DNA of 64,000 nucleotides from an uncultured Lachnospiraceae bacterium (GCA_946405625.1 CAMJHQ010000001.1:98083-162082); one strand, 5' to 3'. Numbered from the stretch's first letter, positions 32,612-43,123 are shown. Notes: generated from the sequence alone by a model not told the origin. Numbers and translations are program-made.

Positions 32612-33904
32612 GTGAAAGGAAAGAAATTCAGAAAGTTGACGTCGCTGGCAGTAACGACGGCTATGGCAGTCATGATGATGACCGGTGTAGTAAGTGCAGC
32701 GGCAGGTAATGGAAATCCTTATGATCCTGTTACAGGTACTTCATGTACCTTTAACAAGTATCTTATTATGGATGAAGGTGATTCGGTTCCTAATGCTACA
32801 TTTTCATTTACCGTGACACCTGGTACAGCTTTGACGGCAGATACTACCGACGCGAAAATGGAAGTTCTGGCCGGAGTCGGAAACCCGACAATTGCCAATG
32901 TGACATTTGCACCCGGAGATGCAACTGCGACTACTGCAGGTGCCAATACTGATGTGAAACGTTCTAATGCAGACAGAGGCGGAACCGCAGGAGATACTGT
33001 TCAATTGGATGCAGGCGAAAAATATGCAACCAAGCAGGCAACGATTGATTTCAGCTCCGTACAGTTTTCTGAGCCGGGAATATATCGTTATGTGGTTACA
33101 GAGACAGCTAATGCAGATCATGCAGCAGCCGGAATTATACATGATACAGATACAGACCGTATTCTTGATGTTTATGTAACAGATGACGGAACCGGAGCAC
33201 TTGTTGTTTCGGGATATGTAATGCATACAGATGCCAATGAAGTAGCTATGGGAACATCGAACGGTTCAGCTGATGTTACGGTTGCCGGTGCTGAATTAGC
33301 AGATAAGACTGATGGATTTACAAATGAGTATAGCTCAAAGGATCTTAAGATCGAGAAGGAAGTAACAGGTAATCAGGCTTCACGTGATAAGTATTTTGAA
33401 CTTACTGTAACAGTAACTGATGTTGCAGATGCTGATTCTTATACGGTATCGCTTGCTGATGATAATGATGCTAATACAAATGATGGTAATGCAGATGCTA
33501 CATCCGGTGCAGAAAAAGCAGGCGGTACGATTGCAGCAAATGCCGAAAAAGCTAATCCGACAACAGTAACGGGTGCTCAGCTTAAAGCTGGAGTTAAGTT
33601 TTATCTTCAGCACGGCCAGTCGGTTGTAATCCGAGGTCTTGCTCCTAATGCAAGTTATGAAGTAACAGAGAATGCAGAAGATTATAAGTCGGATGTTAAG
33701 ACAGGTGATACAAACAGTGGCGTTATCGGAACTGTTGCGGGAAATAATAAGATGGCAACAGCCGGTTTCACAAATACTCGTGACGGTCTTATCCCAACAG
33801 GCGTTATTGTTTCTGTTGCAGGACTTCTTGTTGTGGGTATCATTGCAGTGATAGGATTTGTATTCTTCGGTATCCGTTCAAAGAAGAGATATGATGAGGA
33901 TTAA
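32612..33904 (+). CDS. FctA-type major pilin with LIPTG sorting signal
   Basis: The 430-residue protein has a signal peptide (VKGKKFRKL, hydrophobic core, cleavage near VSAAAG), a Spy0128/FctA-like isopeptide domain beginning FNKYLIMDEGDSVPNATFSF, a second Ig-like domain (LKIEKEVTGNQASRDKYFEL), then LIPTG (393-397), a hydrophobic span and a basic tail KKRYDED. This is a covalently assembled shaft pilin. The start is GTG 32612 with GGAGG nine bases upstream; the frame is open further but lacks a site there. Codon use is unusual for the region, with many GCA, GAT and ACA codons. Confidence 0.85.
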   Translation: MKGKKFRKLTSLAVTTAMAVMMMTGVVSAAAGNGNPYDPVTGTSCTFNKYLIMDEGDSVPNATFSFTVTPGTALTADTTDAKMEVLAGVGNPTIANVTFAPGDATATTAGANTDVKRSNADRGGTAGDTVQLDAGEKYATKQATIDFSSVQFSEPGIYRYVVTETANADHAAAGIIHDTDTDRILDVYVTDDGTGALVVSGYVMHTDANEVAMGTSNGSADVTVAGAELADKTDGFTNEYSSKDLKIEKEVTGNQASRDKYFELTVTVTDVADADSYTVSLADDNDANTNDGNADATSGAEKAGGTIAANAEKANPTTVTGAQLKAGVKFYLQHGQSVVIRGLAPNASYEVTENAEDYKSDVKTGDTNSGVIGTVAGNNKMATAGFTNTRDGLIPTGVIVSVAGLLVVGIIAVIGFVFFGIRSKKRYDED

Positions 33905-33991
33905 TCAGGCTGTCTGATGACTATATAAACTCCGGATCTCGGACAATTCATTATAGCAATGAAGGATGTTCGAGGGCAGAAGGGCTATGAT

Positions 33992-34696
33992 ATGAGGCGT
34001 TTTTGGATAAGAATGAATATATTATATGAGAAGCTTATGTTTTTCATATTTCTTGTTGCGCTTCTTATAGTCAGCTGGGGGCTTTATGATGCCTGGTATG
34101 TATATAACAAGGCGAATGATGACAGTTATCTGAGGTATAAGCCTGTACCCGGTGAAAGCGTGGCGGAAGACATGCCGATAACCGATGACATGGTTGCCTG
34201 GATAACGATTGATGATACGAATATAGATTACCCTGTTATGCAGGGCGATAATAACATGGAATATTTGAATATTAACCCGTACGGCGAATATTCTCTGTCA
34301 GGAAGCATTTTTCTGGACAGTAGAAATAGCGCAGATTTCAGTGATGAGTATTCCATCCTGTATGGACATCACATGGAACACGGTGCAATGTTTGGTGCAC
34401 TGGATGATTTTCTGGATAAAAGATATCTGGAAAATCACAGTACGGGAACTTTGATAGTGGGACGAGACGGCAGTAAGGTATATGATCTGGGTGTATTTGC
34501 ATGTGTGAAGGTCAATATATTTGACAAGAAGGCTCTTGATCCGGAAGCATTGGATGTTGCAAAGGAACTGATTTCCAAAGAGACTTCTGCTATTAATACC
34601 TCCATAACAAAAAGCAGTCATATACTTGTTCTTTCTACGTGCGTTGAACCGGTATCTACCAATAGACTGCTGGTGTTCTGCTATGTATATGAATAG
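33992..34696 (+). CDS. Class B sortase
   Basis: Sortases join pilins through a cysteine transpeptidase reaction at the outer membrane face. The 234-residue protein has an N-terminal membrane anchor and the class B catalytic residues: His in LYGHHMEHGAMFG, Cys in VLSTCVEP and Arg in STNRLLVFCY. ATG 33992 is chosen because AGAAGGG lies seven bases upstream; ATG 33959 has no site. It lies between the two pilin genes, so it is the likely assembly enzyme of this pilus. Confidence 0.9.
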   Translation: MRRFWIRMNILYEKLMFFIFLVALLIVSWGLYDAWYVYNKANDDSYLRYKPVPGESVAEDMPITDDMVAWITIDDTNIDYPVMQGDNNMEYLNINPYGEYSLSGSIFLDSRNSADFSDEYSILYGHHMEHGAMFGALDDFLDKRYLENHSTGTLIVGRDGSKVYDLGVFACVKVNIFDKKALDPEALDVAKELISKETSAINTSITKSSHILVLSTCVEPVSTNRLLVFCYVYE

Positions 34697-34753
34697 TTGT
34701 AGGGCATGCTTGCCGGAATACTGTTCGATAATCTATAGATACGGATTTGATAT

Positions 34754-35413
34754 ATGTTTAAATATACATTTCTAAAATCGAATAATAGATTTCATTCAAG
34801 CTCTGCTATGAGAAGGCTGGTAACAGCCTTCGTCATAGTGATGAGCTTTTTGTGCGTTTTTATAGATAAATGTACGGTTTATGCAGACTATCTTTATAAG
34901 CCGGTTGATGCACATATTACATTTACATGTCAAGGGATTGAAGGTATAAATGGGGGAAAATACCAGATCAGTATCAAGGCAGGATCAGTTGAAGGACCGC
35001 TTCCTGCAAAAGACATAATAACTGTTGATGAAAATGGAAAAGGAGAGTTTGTTCTCCATATTACAGAACCGGGTACATATGATTACCAGGTTTATCAGAT
35101 TAAAGGATCAGATAAGGATGTCATATATGACGAGACAAAGTATGACGTTCATGTTTTTGTTACATCAAATGAGAATGGAATGTTGGAATATACAGTAGCT
35201 GTAAATATCTCAAATACGGATCAGAAGCCTGATGCGGTTGAGTTTAAAAATGTTGCTGTTGAGATTCCGACTGAGAATAAATTGGTTCCGCCGGATAAGA
35301 GTGCCGAAACCGGAGATGATTTTGGTTCAGGTCTTATTTTGCTGATGCTTCTTACAGCAATGGTCGGAATTGCAGTTATACTAATTCATAAAAGGAGCAG
35401 CAAGGAAAGTTGA
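34754..35413 (+). CDS. Minor (basal) pilin, FctA/FctB-like
   Basis: The 219-residue protein has an extended signal peptide (hydrophobic core about residues 21-38, cleavage near VYA), one Spy0128-like domain (AHITFTCQGIEGINGGKYQ; PGTYDYQVYQIKGSDKDVIYD) and a C-terminal wall signal: SAETGD, hydrophobic span, then HKRSSKES. The motif differs from the LIPTG/FIPTG of the other two subunits, which fits a basal subunit attached by a different sortase. ATG 34754 has a poor ribosome site. Its stop overlaps the next gene. Confidence 0.75.
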   Translation: MFKYTFLKSNNRFHSSSAMRRLVTAFVIVMSFLCVFIDKCTVYADYLYKPVDAHITFTCQGIEGINGGKYQISIKAGSVEGPLPAKDIITVDENGKGEFVLHITEPGTYDYQVYQIKGSDKDVIYDETKYDVHVFVTSNENGMLEYTVAVNISNTDQKPDAVEFKNVAVEIPTENKLVPPDKSAETGDDFGSGLILLMLLTAMVGIAVILIHKRSSKES

Positions 35414-38400
35414 ATTATACGCTGAAGAAAAAGTTCATAAGCGTACTCATGGCAATATTTATTGTTTTGTCATTCTCTTTTTCGAATTCTTATTCTGTTG
35501 TATTTGCATCGGAGATAGGAGACGAGGTGGAGGATACAGGTACTTCAGACGGTCAGGATACAGAGTATTCCGAACCTGAAGATTTCACGGGCATAACCGA
35601 AAAGCTTGATGAAAATGAAGTGCCGAGTGAAAACGGTGATACGAGTGAGGCAGATGTAAATTCCGAATTATCAGGGGAAGAAGATGCTGATGAATCGGAA
35701 AATGTTTCGGATACGACAGAGCAGGGAAATTCAAACAAGAGTTTTGAGAATCCTGTTGATGTAAATCAGTCCGGAACAGAACAGACTACTGAAGCAGGTA
35801 AAGAAACATCATCCGTGACAAAAGATAATGAGAATGAGGGCTCAAAGGCAGACAACTTGGATTCGCATGAAAATGGTGGTGAATCTGAGATTTCTTTGCG
35901 TACACTGATCACTGAAAAGAACAGTACGGCGGAAGTCGAAGTTCTTACATCTTCTGACAGTTCGGATATATCAGTCAGACCTACAAGAGGAACCGGAATC
36001 GAGGCGGAAGAAGGCCTGGAAGTTATTAAGGCATATCTGTTCGCTGATAGAGAAGGGAATTCAGATGAGGAACTCTGGATCAAGGCTGACCCGAATGAGA
36101 AGCTTTCGCTTGAAGAGGGTGAAACACTTTCGCTCTATACGATTAAAGACAATACAGCTTGTGATGTCATAGTTGAGGATATTTCCGAAGACAGCGAACC
36201 TTATGCAATAGATGAAGATGTTACCGGTGTTGCACTGGTAAAGGATACCGGATACCGTCATCTGAATCTTGAGCTTGATGCATCCGAAAAGAAGGATGAT
36301 GCATCCGATGAAGAAATTGAAGTTCATTCAATTACTGATGCAGAGCTTCATTCGGGAACTGATGCGAAAGAAAAAGATGATGATGAAATTCAGGATAAGG
36401 TAGTTACCCTGGACGGTATGATGCCGAAGGCTGTATCAGCGGTTGCGGTAGATGTAACTGAAAAGAGAGAAGAGGAAGAACTTAAAGAAAAAGAAGAAGC
36501 GGCTACGACCACTGATGCAGATGTTGAAACATCATCTGCAACTGATGCAAAGATGATTGTAGCAGCGTATGATATATCACTTACAGATGGCGATTCGGAT
36601 TATCAGCCTGACGAAGAACATCCTATCGATGTTGAAATCCTGGATAAGAGAATAGCGAAAGACAGTAATCTTGAACTGTGGCACATTAAAGATGATGGTG
36701 AAAAAGAGCAGATAACAGACTTTACCGTAGAAGTCGGTAAGGTCAGTTTCAGTGCGTCCGGATTCAGTGTATATGAGATAGTAGAAAAGTCTATGACCGC
36801 TGCTGATGGAACGGGCTGGCAGAAGGTCGGGGATTATGATACGTTTTTTGAATATGCAGCAAGAGGATTGTATATCGGCCATTCGGACGGTCATTATTTT
36901 ATGGATACTACATATTTGGTTAAGAACGGACCTAGAACCGGTATTGTAAAAACAAAGCCTGCAAATAAATCAAATCCGCCTGAAGATGCAGTTTTGTATT
37001 ATTTTGAAAGAATAGAAAATGCTGCTGAAAATGATGATACGGGTTATAGTTTTTATGTTTATTGCCTGGATGATGGTGGAAATAAAAAATATCTGACAAA
37101 TAAAGCAACAAACAATAATGATAAAAACTGGCTCAGATTTACAACAGAAGATCAAAAAATGGCATTTACGGTAAAATTAGAATCAACTGATACTTTTACT
37201 GTTGTAAATGGAGGGTATTATTGGAACCAGCAGGGTGATGCACCCGGAAATGGATTTGCATCATACAACCAGAATAATCAGGGAAGTAAGATTCAATTCT
37301 GGTATTATGTTCCTTTGAATGATGATCCGTATGGACTCGATGGCGAAAAGTACAGCATTATGAATTATGCACACGGTAATGTAGGAAATGCTATGGTAGC
37401 CGATGCCACGAATAATTCTGTTGTAATGCTTCCTGCAGTTGTGCGTTCGGGTTCGACTACCCATACTTTGTATGTATCTGAAAATGATGTTTCTATCTGG
37501 GAGTTTGAGAATGAGTCGGAAGATAAGTATTATTTATCTTCCAAGGTTAATGGAAATACAAAGTATCTCAGTGTTTCTGAAAGCGGAATAACTCTAGTTG
37601 ATTCAAAAGATGCAGCTTCAAAAATCAAAGTGATTCCCGGAGGTGGAAGCGAAAAGCGTTTTAGATTATCCGTTGACGGAAAGAATATTATTTTGGATGG
37701 AAGTAATTATAGGCTCGATTCAGGGACAAATAATGCATGGTTTTCATTTATTAAACCTGCAACGGTTGAAACGGATGATCTGATAACTTATTCGTCAACA
37801 AAAGTGAGTGTTTCTGACGTGGAGACGGGTGATGGCGTAATTGTTTATACACGTGTATGGAATGAACAAGCAAAGAAATATGATTTTTATGCTGTGGATC
37901 ATAACGGATCGCTTCGCCCTTGCTTTGAACGTGGAAATAATATTATGTGGGTTGGTGACCAGATAAGTACGATGCTCTGGGAATTCACGGAGTATACTTA
38001 TGATGACGGTACACCGAACGGTTATTATGAACTTCAGAATCAATATTCAAAGAAATATCTGGCGCCTCAGGTACAAGACGGCCAGACTCTTTCTGATACT
38101 ACAATTGGAATCAATATGCCGGGAAGAATCGATAATGAGTATTATTCGGATATTTTGGCGTGGGATGATCTGAATTATGCATATGCCGGACTTAAGGCAG
38201 ATGTAGAAAATTCGAGAGTTACATCTTGCCCTAAGGCTCAGGCAGATACATTCTATTTTGCAATACCGGAACTTCGCGAGCCTGACTTGACAACAGTCGA
38301 GACTGTTTCAAACGCTGATTTCGGTATTACAATGAAAATGTATGATTTTACAAACCGAAATGATATGAAAACCTATATGGGAACGGATAATTCAGATGTT

Positions 38401-41400
38401 CAGCTTAAGCAGGGGTTATTATCAAGGGAATTAGTCGGTGATTATCCTTTAACAACATATAGAGCTGGCGGTTCGCTTGGGGATCTTTTTACTGCTTCAG
38501 GTGGTTGTACGAGAGATTATAGAGAAGTAGACGGATTGTTTATTAAGAGTACTTATGAAGCGAGTGGATATCTGGAATTTGACAGCTGCCAGAATTTTGC
38601 AACACTAAAAAATCCGGATGGAACGCTGAAGAATACATTTACCGTGTATAAGGAACTTGGAACATCGAATAAAGACAATAAGTCTACACTTAAACATGGA
38701 CAGTTTTTACCGTATGATACTATTAAGGCGGGTGTATATTCTGATAAGAATCCTCAAAATCTTTATAATACATCAGCATCTTTGGATGATCCAAATGCCG
38801 GAAAGCTTGATGAAAATGATCCTAGAAAATATGAACCTTTACATGCTGTTTCGGGAGGCGCTGATCCTAACTATTATAACGGATTTGAAATGAGTGCATC
38901 TTTTTCTCAGACACCTAGTGGAAAAGATGCGTGGGGACATGATATTATCTTTGAATTTACGGGAGATGATGATTTCTGGTTATATGTAGATGGTCAGTTG
39001 GTAATCGATCTCGGTGGAGTTCATTCAGCACTTCCGGGTAAAGTAAACTTCTCTACAGGAGATGTTGAAGTTAATGGTGTGGCTACTAACCTGAGAGCTG
39101 TGTTTGAAGATAATTATAGAACTACTCATAGTGGTGCAAGTGATGCAGATGTTGAAGCGTTTTTGAATCAATATTTTGAGCCTGGTGAAAATATTTTCAA
39201 AGATTATTCAAATCATGAGATGAGAATATTCTATATGGAGCGAGGTGGAGGCGCATCAAATCTTCATATGCGTTTTAACCTCAGCTATGTAACACCGGGA
39301 AGTGTAATGCTTACCAAAGATGTAGCAATACCTGATGATGCAGGATTTGATAAGTCGGATTTTGATCTTGCTGAGTATCCGTTCCAGATTTATTATGTCG
39401 ATCCGGCTACGAATCAGGAAGTATTGCTGACAAATGATGATCAGCATGTAAATGTTAAATATCAGAATTCTACACAGAAGATTCGTTATGAGAATAGTTA
39501 TCATCCGCCGGATGCCGATGAGAGTACGGTTTTTAATTCGGTATATTTTCTGGATCCGCAAAAAACAGCCGAAATTCATTTTCCGATTAACACGATCACT
39601 TACAGAATAGTGGAGTGTGGTGTTGATAAGGATGTTTATTCCGGAGCCGATGTAAATAAAATAGAACTGTCTCCGACTCCGGTTGATGAAGAATCTAACA
39701 GAGTTGTATATGACTCCGGTCAGATGACAGTAGAAGAACGTCCTAATGTTGTATTTACTAATCATGTAAATAAAGAAGGCTTGAGACCGTTAACATTCCA
39801 GAAGAAACTGTATGATAAAAATAAGAATAAGATTTATTCAAATGAGGATGAGACGGTATTTAGTTTTCGCTTACAGTTAACAAATGGAACAGATTATAAT
39901 CTTAAACCTGCGAATATGGTTAAATATCATGTAAGGGATGAGGCTGGAAATTATTGCGAATGGAATGCTCAAGAACAGAAATTCGTACCTTCGTCTTATA
40001 GTAGTTTGGATGGACTAAATATTAGATCAACTGACAGTGATGAGGTAAAAGCGTTTAAGAGAGCTGAAAAAGCGAAAATTACTTTTGAAACTTCAATGAA
40101 TGGATCGATATCCAAAATACCGCCTTGGTATAAGGTAGAAGTTCCGAATCTGCCTGTTGGTTTAATGTTTAAAGTTGAAGAGCGATTCGGAGAGACACCG
40201 ATCGGATATGGACGAATTGATTATGAATGGAGCGAGGGTACATACTTCAGAGTTGACGGAGAAAAGGATAATGTTGGAATTGTAAGACCTAATCAGTCGC
40301 CTTCGTTATCGGTTACAAATCAGAGAGGATATGGTATTCAGGCCAACAAGATATGGAGCGATAAGCAGTATACTAAGGGACATGATGCTATCTATACTGC
40401 GGTATATATCGACGGTGAGACAGATCCTGTTCCGGGAACGGTTCGCCGTATTACTCATCCCGATACCTATGTGAGATATTTCTTTGAAGACCTCGAAGAC
40501 GGAAAGAGCTTTGAACAGTATAAAGTCTATGAAGTAGCGGTAACCGATCCTGTTGTCACTCATCTTGATGAGAGTGATGGAGTTGTATCGAGCTATTCAA
40601 GTATTGAGAAAATTGACGTTAACAGCACCAATAACGGATTTATTCAGATAGGTGCCATAACTACAGTTGGTACAACATATGAACCGTTTAATTATTCCGT
40701 CGGATATGAACAGGGTGAACCTAAAAGGAGCGTTCCTTCATTGGACGAGGCGAACACAAGGAAAGATACAATTACCAATGTCAGAACAGGTGGAATCGTA
40801 ATATCTTTATATGATATGAAGGATACTACAAAGAGGCTTCCGGGCGGTGAATTCACACTGCAGAGAATTGACAGTGCAACGGGAAATTATATAGATGAGG
40901 GAACATTTGTTTCCGATTCAAACGGACGAATAACTATACTTTACGATTTTGTTCCGGATGAAACATATGTTCTTTCTGAGAAGGTTGCGCCGAAAGGATA
41001 TATAGGCCTTCCGAATGATGTTTCGTTCGTTGTTGATTCAAGCAATAATATCACTATAAATGCTAACGGAAATGAATCAAAATGGCAGCGTGGTGATAAG
41101 TTTGATGTAAATGCTGAGCAGCTTATAGCATATTTGGATGTATTTAATAAACCATATACAATTCAGGTTTATAAGTATGACGGCGAGAAGATCGGAGGAA
41201 ATTCGGAACTTTCTGATGCCAGATTTGCATTATATCGAGGAGTCCCTAGCGGATTTGCGGGATTGACTAAGGACAGAAATCCGATTTCGGGATATGAAAA
41301 TCTGGTTACAAATGATGATGGTCTTATTCCGGCTATCAACAGTCAGCTTGAACCCGGACAGTATTATCTGGAAGAGCATACACCGCCGGATGGCTATATC

Positions 41401-42030
41401 GGACTTTCGGGAGATGTTGTATTTGAGATTACTGATAAAGACGGATTGCGTCATATAAGCAGCCCTGCCGATTCACATGTTGAGTTTATAGAGCATTCGG
41501 ATGAAGACTCTTATACATATGAACTCAGAATTCCGAATATAAAATCAGAAGTCGATCTTACAGTTACGAAAACGGTTGTGGGAAATCAGGGCAGTAGAGA
41601 TAAGGAATTCGAGTTTACATTTACTGTGGATGGTGAAAGCAATCCTGAAGGATATTTCTGGTATAAGAATGACGTTAAACAGTCAACCAAGATATTATCA
41701 AACGGCAAGTTCTATCTGAGCCATGGTGATAGTGTTAAGATTAAAGTTCCTTCGGGAATAAAAGTCACGATTACCGAAAATCCGGATGGTTATAAGTCTG
41801 AGTTTAAGGTTGGATCCGGGACTAAGCAGGCTGTAAATACAGTGACTCTTGATCCGATAATTGCCAATACGACGATAGAGGTTACAAATACCCGTGACGG
41901 ATTTATTCCTACAGGAGTTTGGATGTCCTATGGATTTATGGCATTTGCAGGTGTTGCGATCATTGCATTCATGTTGAATCTCAGACGACGCAGAAGACGT
42001 CTTGAGGAAGAACTGAAGAAAATGAAATAG
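35410..42030 (+). CDS. Giant pilus adhesin with fibro-slime and SpaA-like domains
   Basis: The 2206-residue protein has a signal peptide (core near residues 10-28), a long acidic, Ser/Thr-rich stalk (about 35-420) with recurring ITDA/ATDA motifs, a middle region of beta-rich repeats with WFEY/YLSS-type blocks (about 470-950), a fibro-slime/PA14-like domain (about 1154-1215, FTGDDDFWLYVDGQLVIDLGG), two SpaA-like prealbumin folds (about 1795-1900 and 1917-2030) and a final Ig-like domain starting DLTVTKTVVGNQGSRDKEF. It ends FIPTG (2165-2169), a hydrophobic span and a tail of arginines. It starts with TTG, which overlaps the preceding stop. Likely the tip adhesin. The ligand is unknown. Confidence 0.85.
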   Translation: MNYTLKKKFISVLMAIFIVLSFSFSNSYSVVFASEIGDEVEDTGTSDGQDTEYSEPEDFTGITEKLDENEVPSENGDTSEADVNSELSGEEDADESENVSDTTEQGNSNKSFENPVDVNQSGTEQTTEAGKETSSVTKDNENEGSKADNLDSHENGGESEISLRTLITEKNSTAEVEVLTSSDSSDISVRPTRGTGIEAEEGLEVIKAYLFADREGNSDEELWIKADPNEKLSLEEGETLSLYTIKDNTACDVIVEDISEDSEPYAIDEDVTGVALVKDTGYRHLNLELDASEKKDDASDEEIEVHSITDAELHSGTDAKEKDDDEIQDKVVTLDGMMPKAVSAVAVDVTEKREEEELKEKEEAATTTDADVETSSATDAKMIVAAYDISLTDGDSDYQPDEEHPIDVEILDKRIAKDSNLELWHIKDDGEKEQITDFTVEVGKVSFSASGFSVYEIVEKSMTAADGTGWQKVGDYDTFFEYAARGLYIGHSDGHYFMDTTYLVKNGPRTGIVKTKPANKSNPPEDAVLYYFERIENAAENDDTGYSFYVYCLDDGGNKKYLTNKATNNNDKNWLRFTTEDQKMAFTVKLESTDTFTVVNGGYYWNQQGDAPGNGFASYNQNNQGSKIQFWYYVPLNDDPYGLDGEKYSIMNYAHGNVGNAMVADATNNSVVMLPAVVRSGSTTHTLYVSENDVSIWEFENESEDKYYLSSKVNGNTKYLSVSESGITLVDSKDAASKIKVIPGGGSEKRFRLSVDGKNIILDGSNYRLDSGTNNAWFSFIKPATVETDDLITYSSTKVSVSDVETGDGVIVYTRVWNEQAKKYDFYAVDHNGSLRPCFERGNNIMWVGDQISTMLWEFTEYTYDDGTPNGYYELQNQYSKKYLAPQVQDGQTLSDTTIGINMPGRIDNEYYSDILAWDDLNYAYAGLKADVENSRVTSCPKAQADTFYFAIPELREPDLTTVETVSNADFGITMKMYDFTNRNDMKTYMGTDNSDVQLKQGLLSRELVGDYPLTTYRAGGSLGDLFTASGGCTRDYREVDGLFIKSTYEASGYLEFDSCQNFATLKNPDGTLKNTFTVYKELGTSNKDNKSTLKHGQFLPYDTIKAGVYSDKNPQNLYNTSASLDDPNAGKLDENDPRKYEPLHAVSGGADPNYYNGFEMSASFSQTPSGKDAWGHDIIFEFTGDDDFWLYVDGQLVIDLGGVHSALPGKVNFSTGDVEVNGVATNLRAVFEDNYRTTHSGASDADVEAFLNQYFEPGENIFKDYSNHEMRIFYMERGGGASNLHMRFNLSYVTPGSVMLTKDVAIPDDAGFDKSDFDLAEYPFQIYYVDPATNQEVLLTNDDQHVNVKYQNSTQKIRYENSYHPPDADESTVFNSVYFLDPQKTAEIHFPINTITYRIVECGVDKDVYSGADVNKIELSPTPVDEESNRVVYDSGQMTVEERPNVVFTNHVNKEGLRPLTFQKKLYDKNKNKIYSNEDETVFSFRLQLTNGTDYNLKPANMVKYHVRDEAGNYCEWNAQEQKFVPSSYSSLDGLNIRSTDSDEVKAFKRAEKAKITFETSMNGSISKIPPWYKVEVPNLPVGLMFKVEERFGETPIGYGRIDYEWSEGTYFRVDGEKDNVGIVRPNQSPSLSVTNQRGYGIQANKIWSDKQYTKGHDAIYTAVYIDGETDPVPGTVRRITHPDTYVRYFFEDLEDGKSFEQYKVYEVAVTDPVVTHLDESDGVVSSYSSIEKIDVNSTNNGFIQIGAITTVGTTYEPFNYSVGYEQGEPKRSVPSLDEANTRKDTITNVRTGGIVISLYDMKDTTKRLPGGEFTLQRIDSATGNYIDEGTFVSDSNGRITILYDFVPDETYVLSEKVAPKGYIGLPNDVSFVVDSSNNITINANGNESKWQRGDKFDVNAEQLIAYLDVFNKPYTIQVYKYDGEKIGGNSELSDARFALYRGVPSGFAGLTKDRNPISGYENLVTNDDGLIPAINSQLEPGQYYLEEHTPPDGYIGLSGDVVFEITDKDGLRHISSPADSHVEFIEHSDEDSYTYELRIPNIKSEVDLTVTKTVVGNQGSRDKEFEFTFTVDGESNPEGYFWYKNDVKQSTKILSNGKFYLSHGDSVKIKVPSGIKVTITENPDGYKSEFKVGSGTKQAVNTVTLDPIIANTTIEVTNTRDGFIPTGVWMSYGFMAFAGVAIIAFMLNLRRRRRRLEEELKKMK

Positions 42031-42071
42031 TGTTCTGCGGTTTTCAAAAGCAGTAAATAACAAATAATTAT

Positions 42072-42121
42072 ATAGCGCTTCTCTTCATTAATATGTATAA
42101 TGGAGAGCGGCGCTATTTTAC
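42072..42121 (+). terminator. Terminator of the pilus operon
   Basis: ATAGCGC pairs with GCGCTAT across an inner TCTC/GAGA stem and AT-rich loop, followed by TTTTACTTTATT. Confidence 0.6.
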
Positions 42122-42219
42122 TTTATTGTCCTGCTTTATTTTATGCAAAGCGAAAACACTCCGCATAGGAGCCTCGGCGTTGTAAGTATATAGCTGCCTG
42201 CGATAAAGGATCGGAGAAT

Positions 42220-43065
42220 ATGCGGATGAGAATTTCGGAAAGCTGTGCAAAGTGTCTTTATGATAAACAGAAGAATAAGACTAATGATGATGCATATCTG
42301 GCAGAAGTGAAACAAATTATAGATAATAGAAGAGAAAATGATACGAGTCCATATTTGGTGTATCTTTTTAATAAGGTACATACACGTATGTTTGGTCATG
42401 GTGCGGACTATAAGGATATTAAAAAGAAGTATAATGATCTCGTCCTCAGTATGGAGGATAAGCTTCGCTCGGAGATAGAAGCGTCGCCGGATCCGCTGGC
42501 TAAAGCACTTATGATCTCCAGAATAGGGAATTATATCGATTTCGGAGCCATGAATCATGTGGATGAGGATACATTTCTCGGGTTGTTCGGTGAAACTGAA
42601 ATGCGAGACGGTGATATCCGAACATACAGATCATTTAAGAAGAATTGTGAAAATGCGAAAAACTTCCTATTAATATGCGATAACTGTGGAGAGATAGTTC
42701 TCGACAGACTGTTGCTTGAACAGATCAGTAAAGTATATCCGGATATGAAGATCAGGGTTCTTGTAAGAGGCGATGACGTGCTGAATGATGCAACGCTTGA
42801 GGATGCGGAGTATACAGGTATGACTCGGGTTGCTGAAGTTCTCGGTAACGGAGAGGCGATAGCGGGAACGGTTTACGATATGCTGTCCCGGGAGGCGAAG
42901 GAAGTGCTTGACGGTGCGGACGTGATCCTTGCCAAGGGACAGGGAAATTATGAATCAATGTACGGACAGGGAATACATGCATTTTATATGTTCTTATGCA
43001 AATGTGATCTGTTTGAGAGGCGTTTTGATGTACCGAAGCTTACGGGAATATTCGTTGAAGAGTAA
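42220..43065 (+). CDS. DUF89/ARMT1-like protein (damage-control phosphatase family)
   Basis: The 281-residue protein has the metal-binding and catalytic blocks of the DUF89 family: LLICDNCGEIVLDRLLLEQI (Asp and Asn) and VILAKGQGNYESMYG (Lys, Asn). A Cys pair in the N-terminal SESCAKCLYDKQ may bind iron or zinc. Family members dephosphorylate damaged or side-product sugar phosphates. GGATCGGAG precedes ATG 42220; ATG 42226 is an alternative. It replaces the tuf/fus genes that usually precede rpsJ. Confidence 0.85.
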   Translation: MRMRISESCAKCLYDKQKNKTNDDAYLAEVKQIIDNRRENDTSPYLVYLFNKVHTRMFGHGADYKDIKKKYNDLVLSMEDKLRSEIEASPDPLAKALMISRIGNYIDFGAMNHVDEDTFLGLFGETEMRDGDIRTYRSFKKNCENAKNFLLICDNCGEIVLDRLLLEQISKVYPDMKIRVLVRGDDVLNDATLEDAEYTGMTRVAEVLGNGEAIAGTVYDMLSREAKEVLDGADVILAKGQGNYESMYGQGIHAFYMFLCKCDLFERRFDVPKLTGIFVEE

Positions 43066-43094
43066 ATATTTCTAAAAAAATCATAAAAAACCTC

Positions 43095-43123
43095 TTGCAA
43101 TGTTCTTTCAGATGTTATATACT
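43095..43123 (+). promoter_or_regulatory. Promoter of the S10 ribosomal operon
   Basis: TTGCAA (43095-43100), 17-base spacer, TATACT (43118-43123). Transcription would begin near 43130, about 300 bases before rpsJ. Confidence 0.65.
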
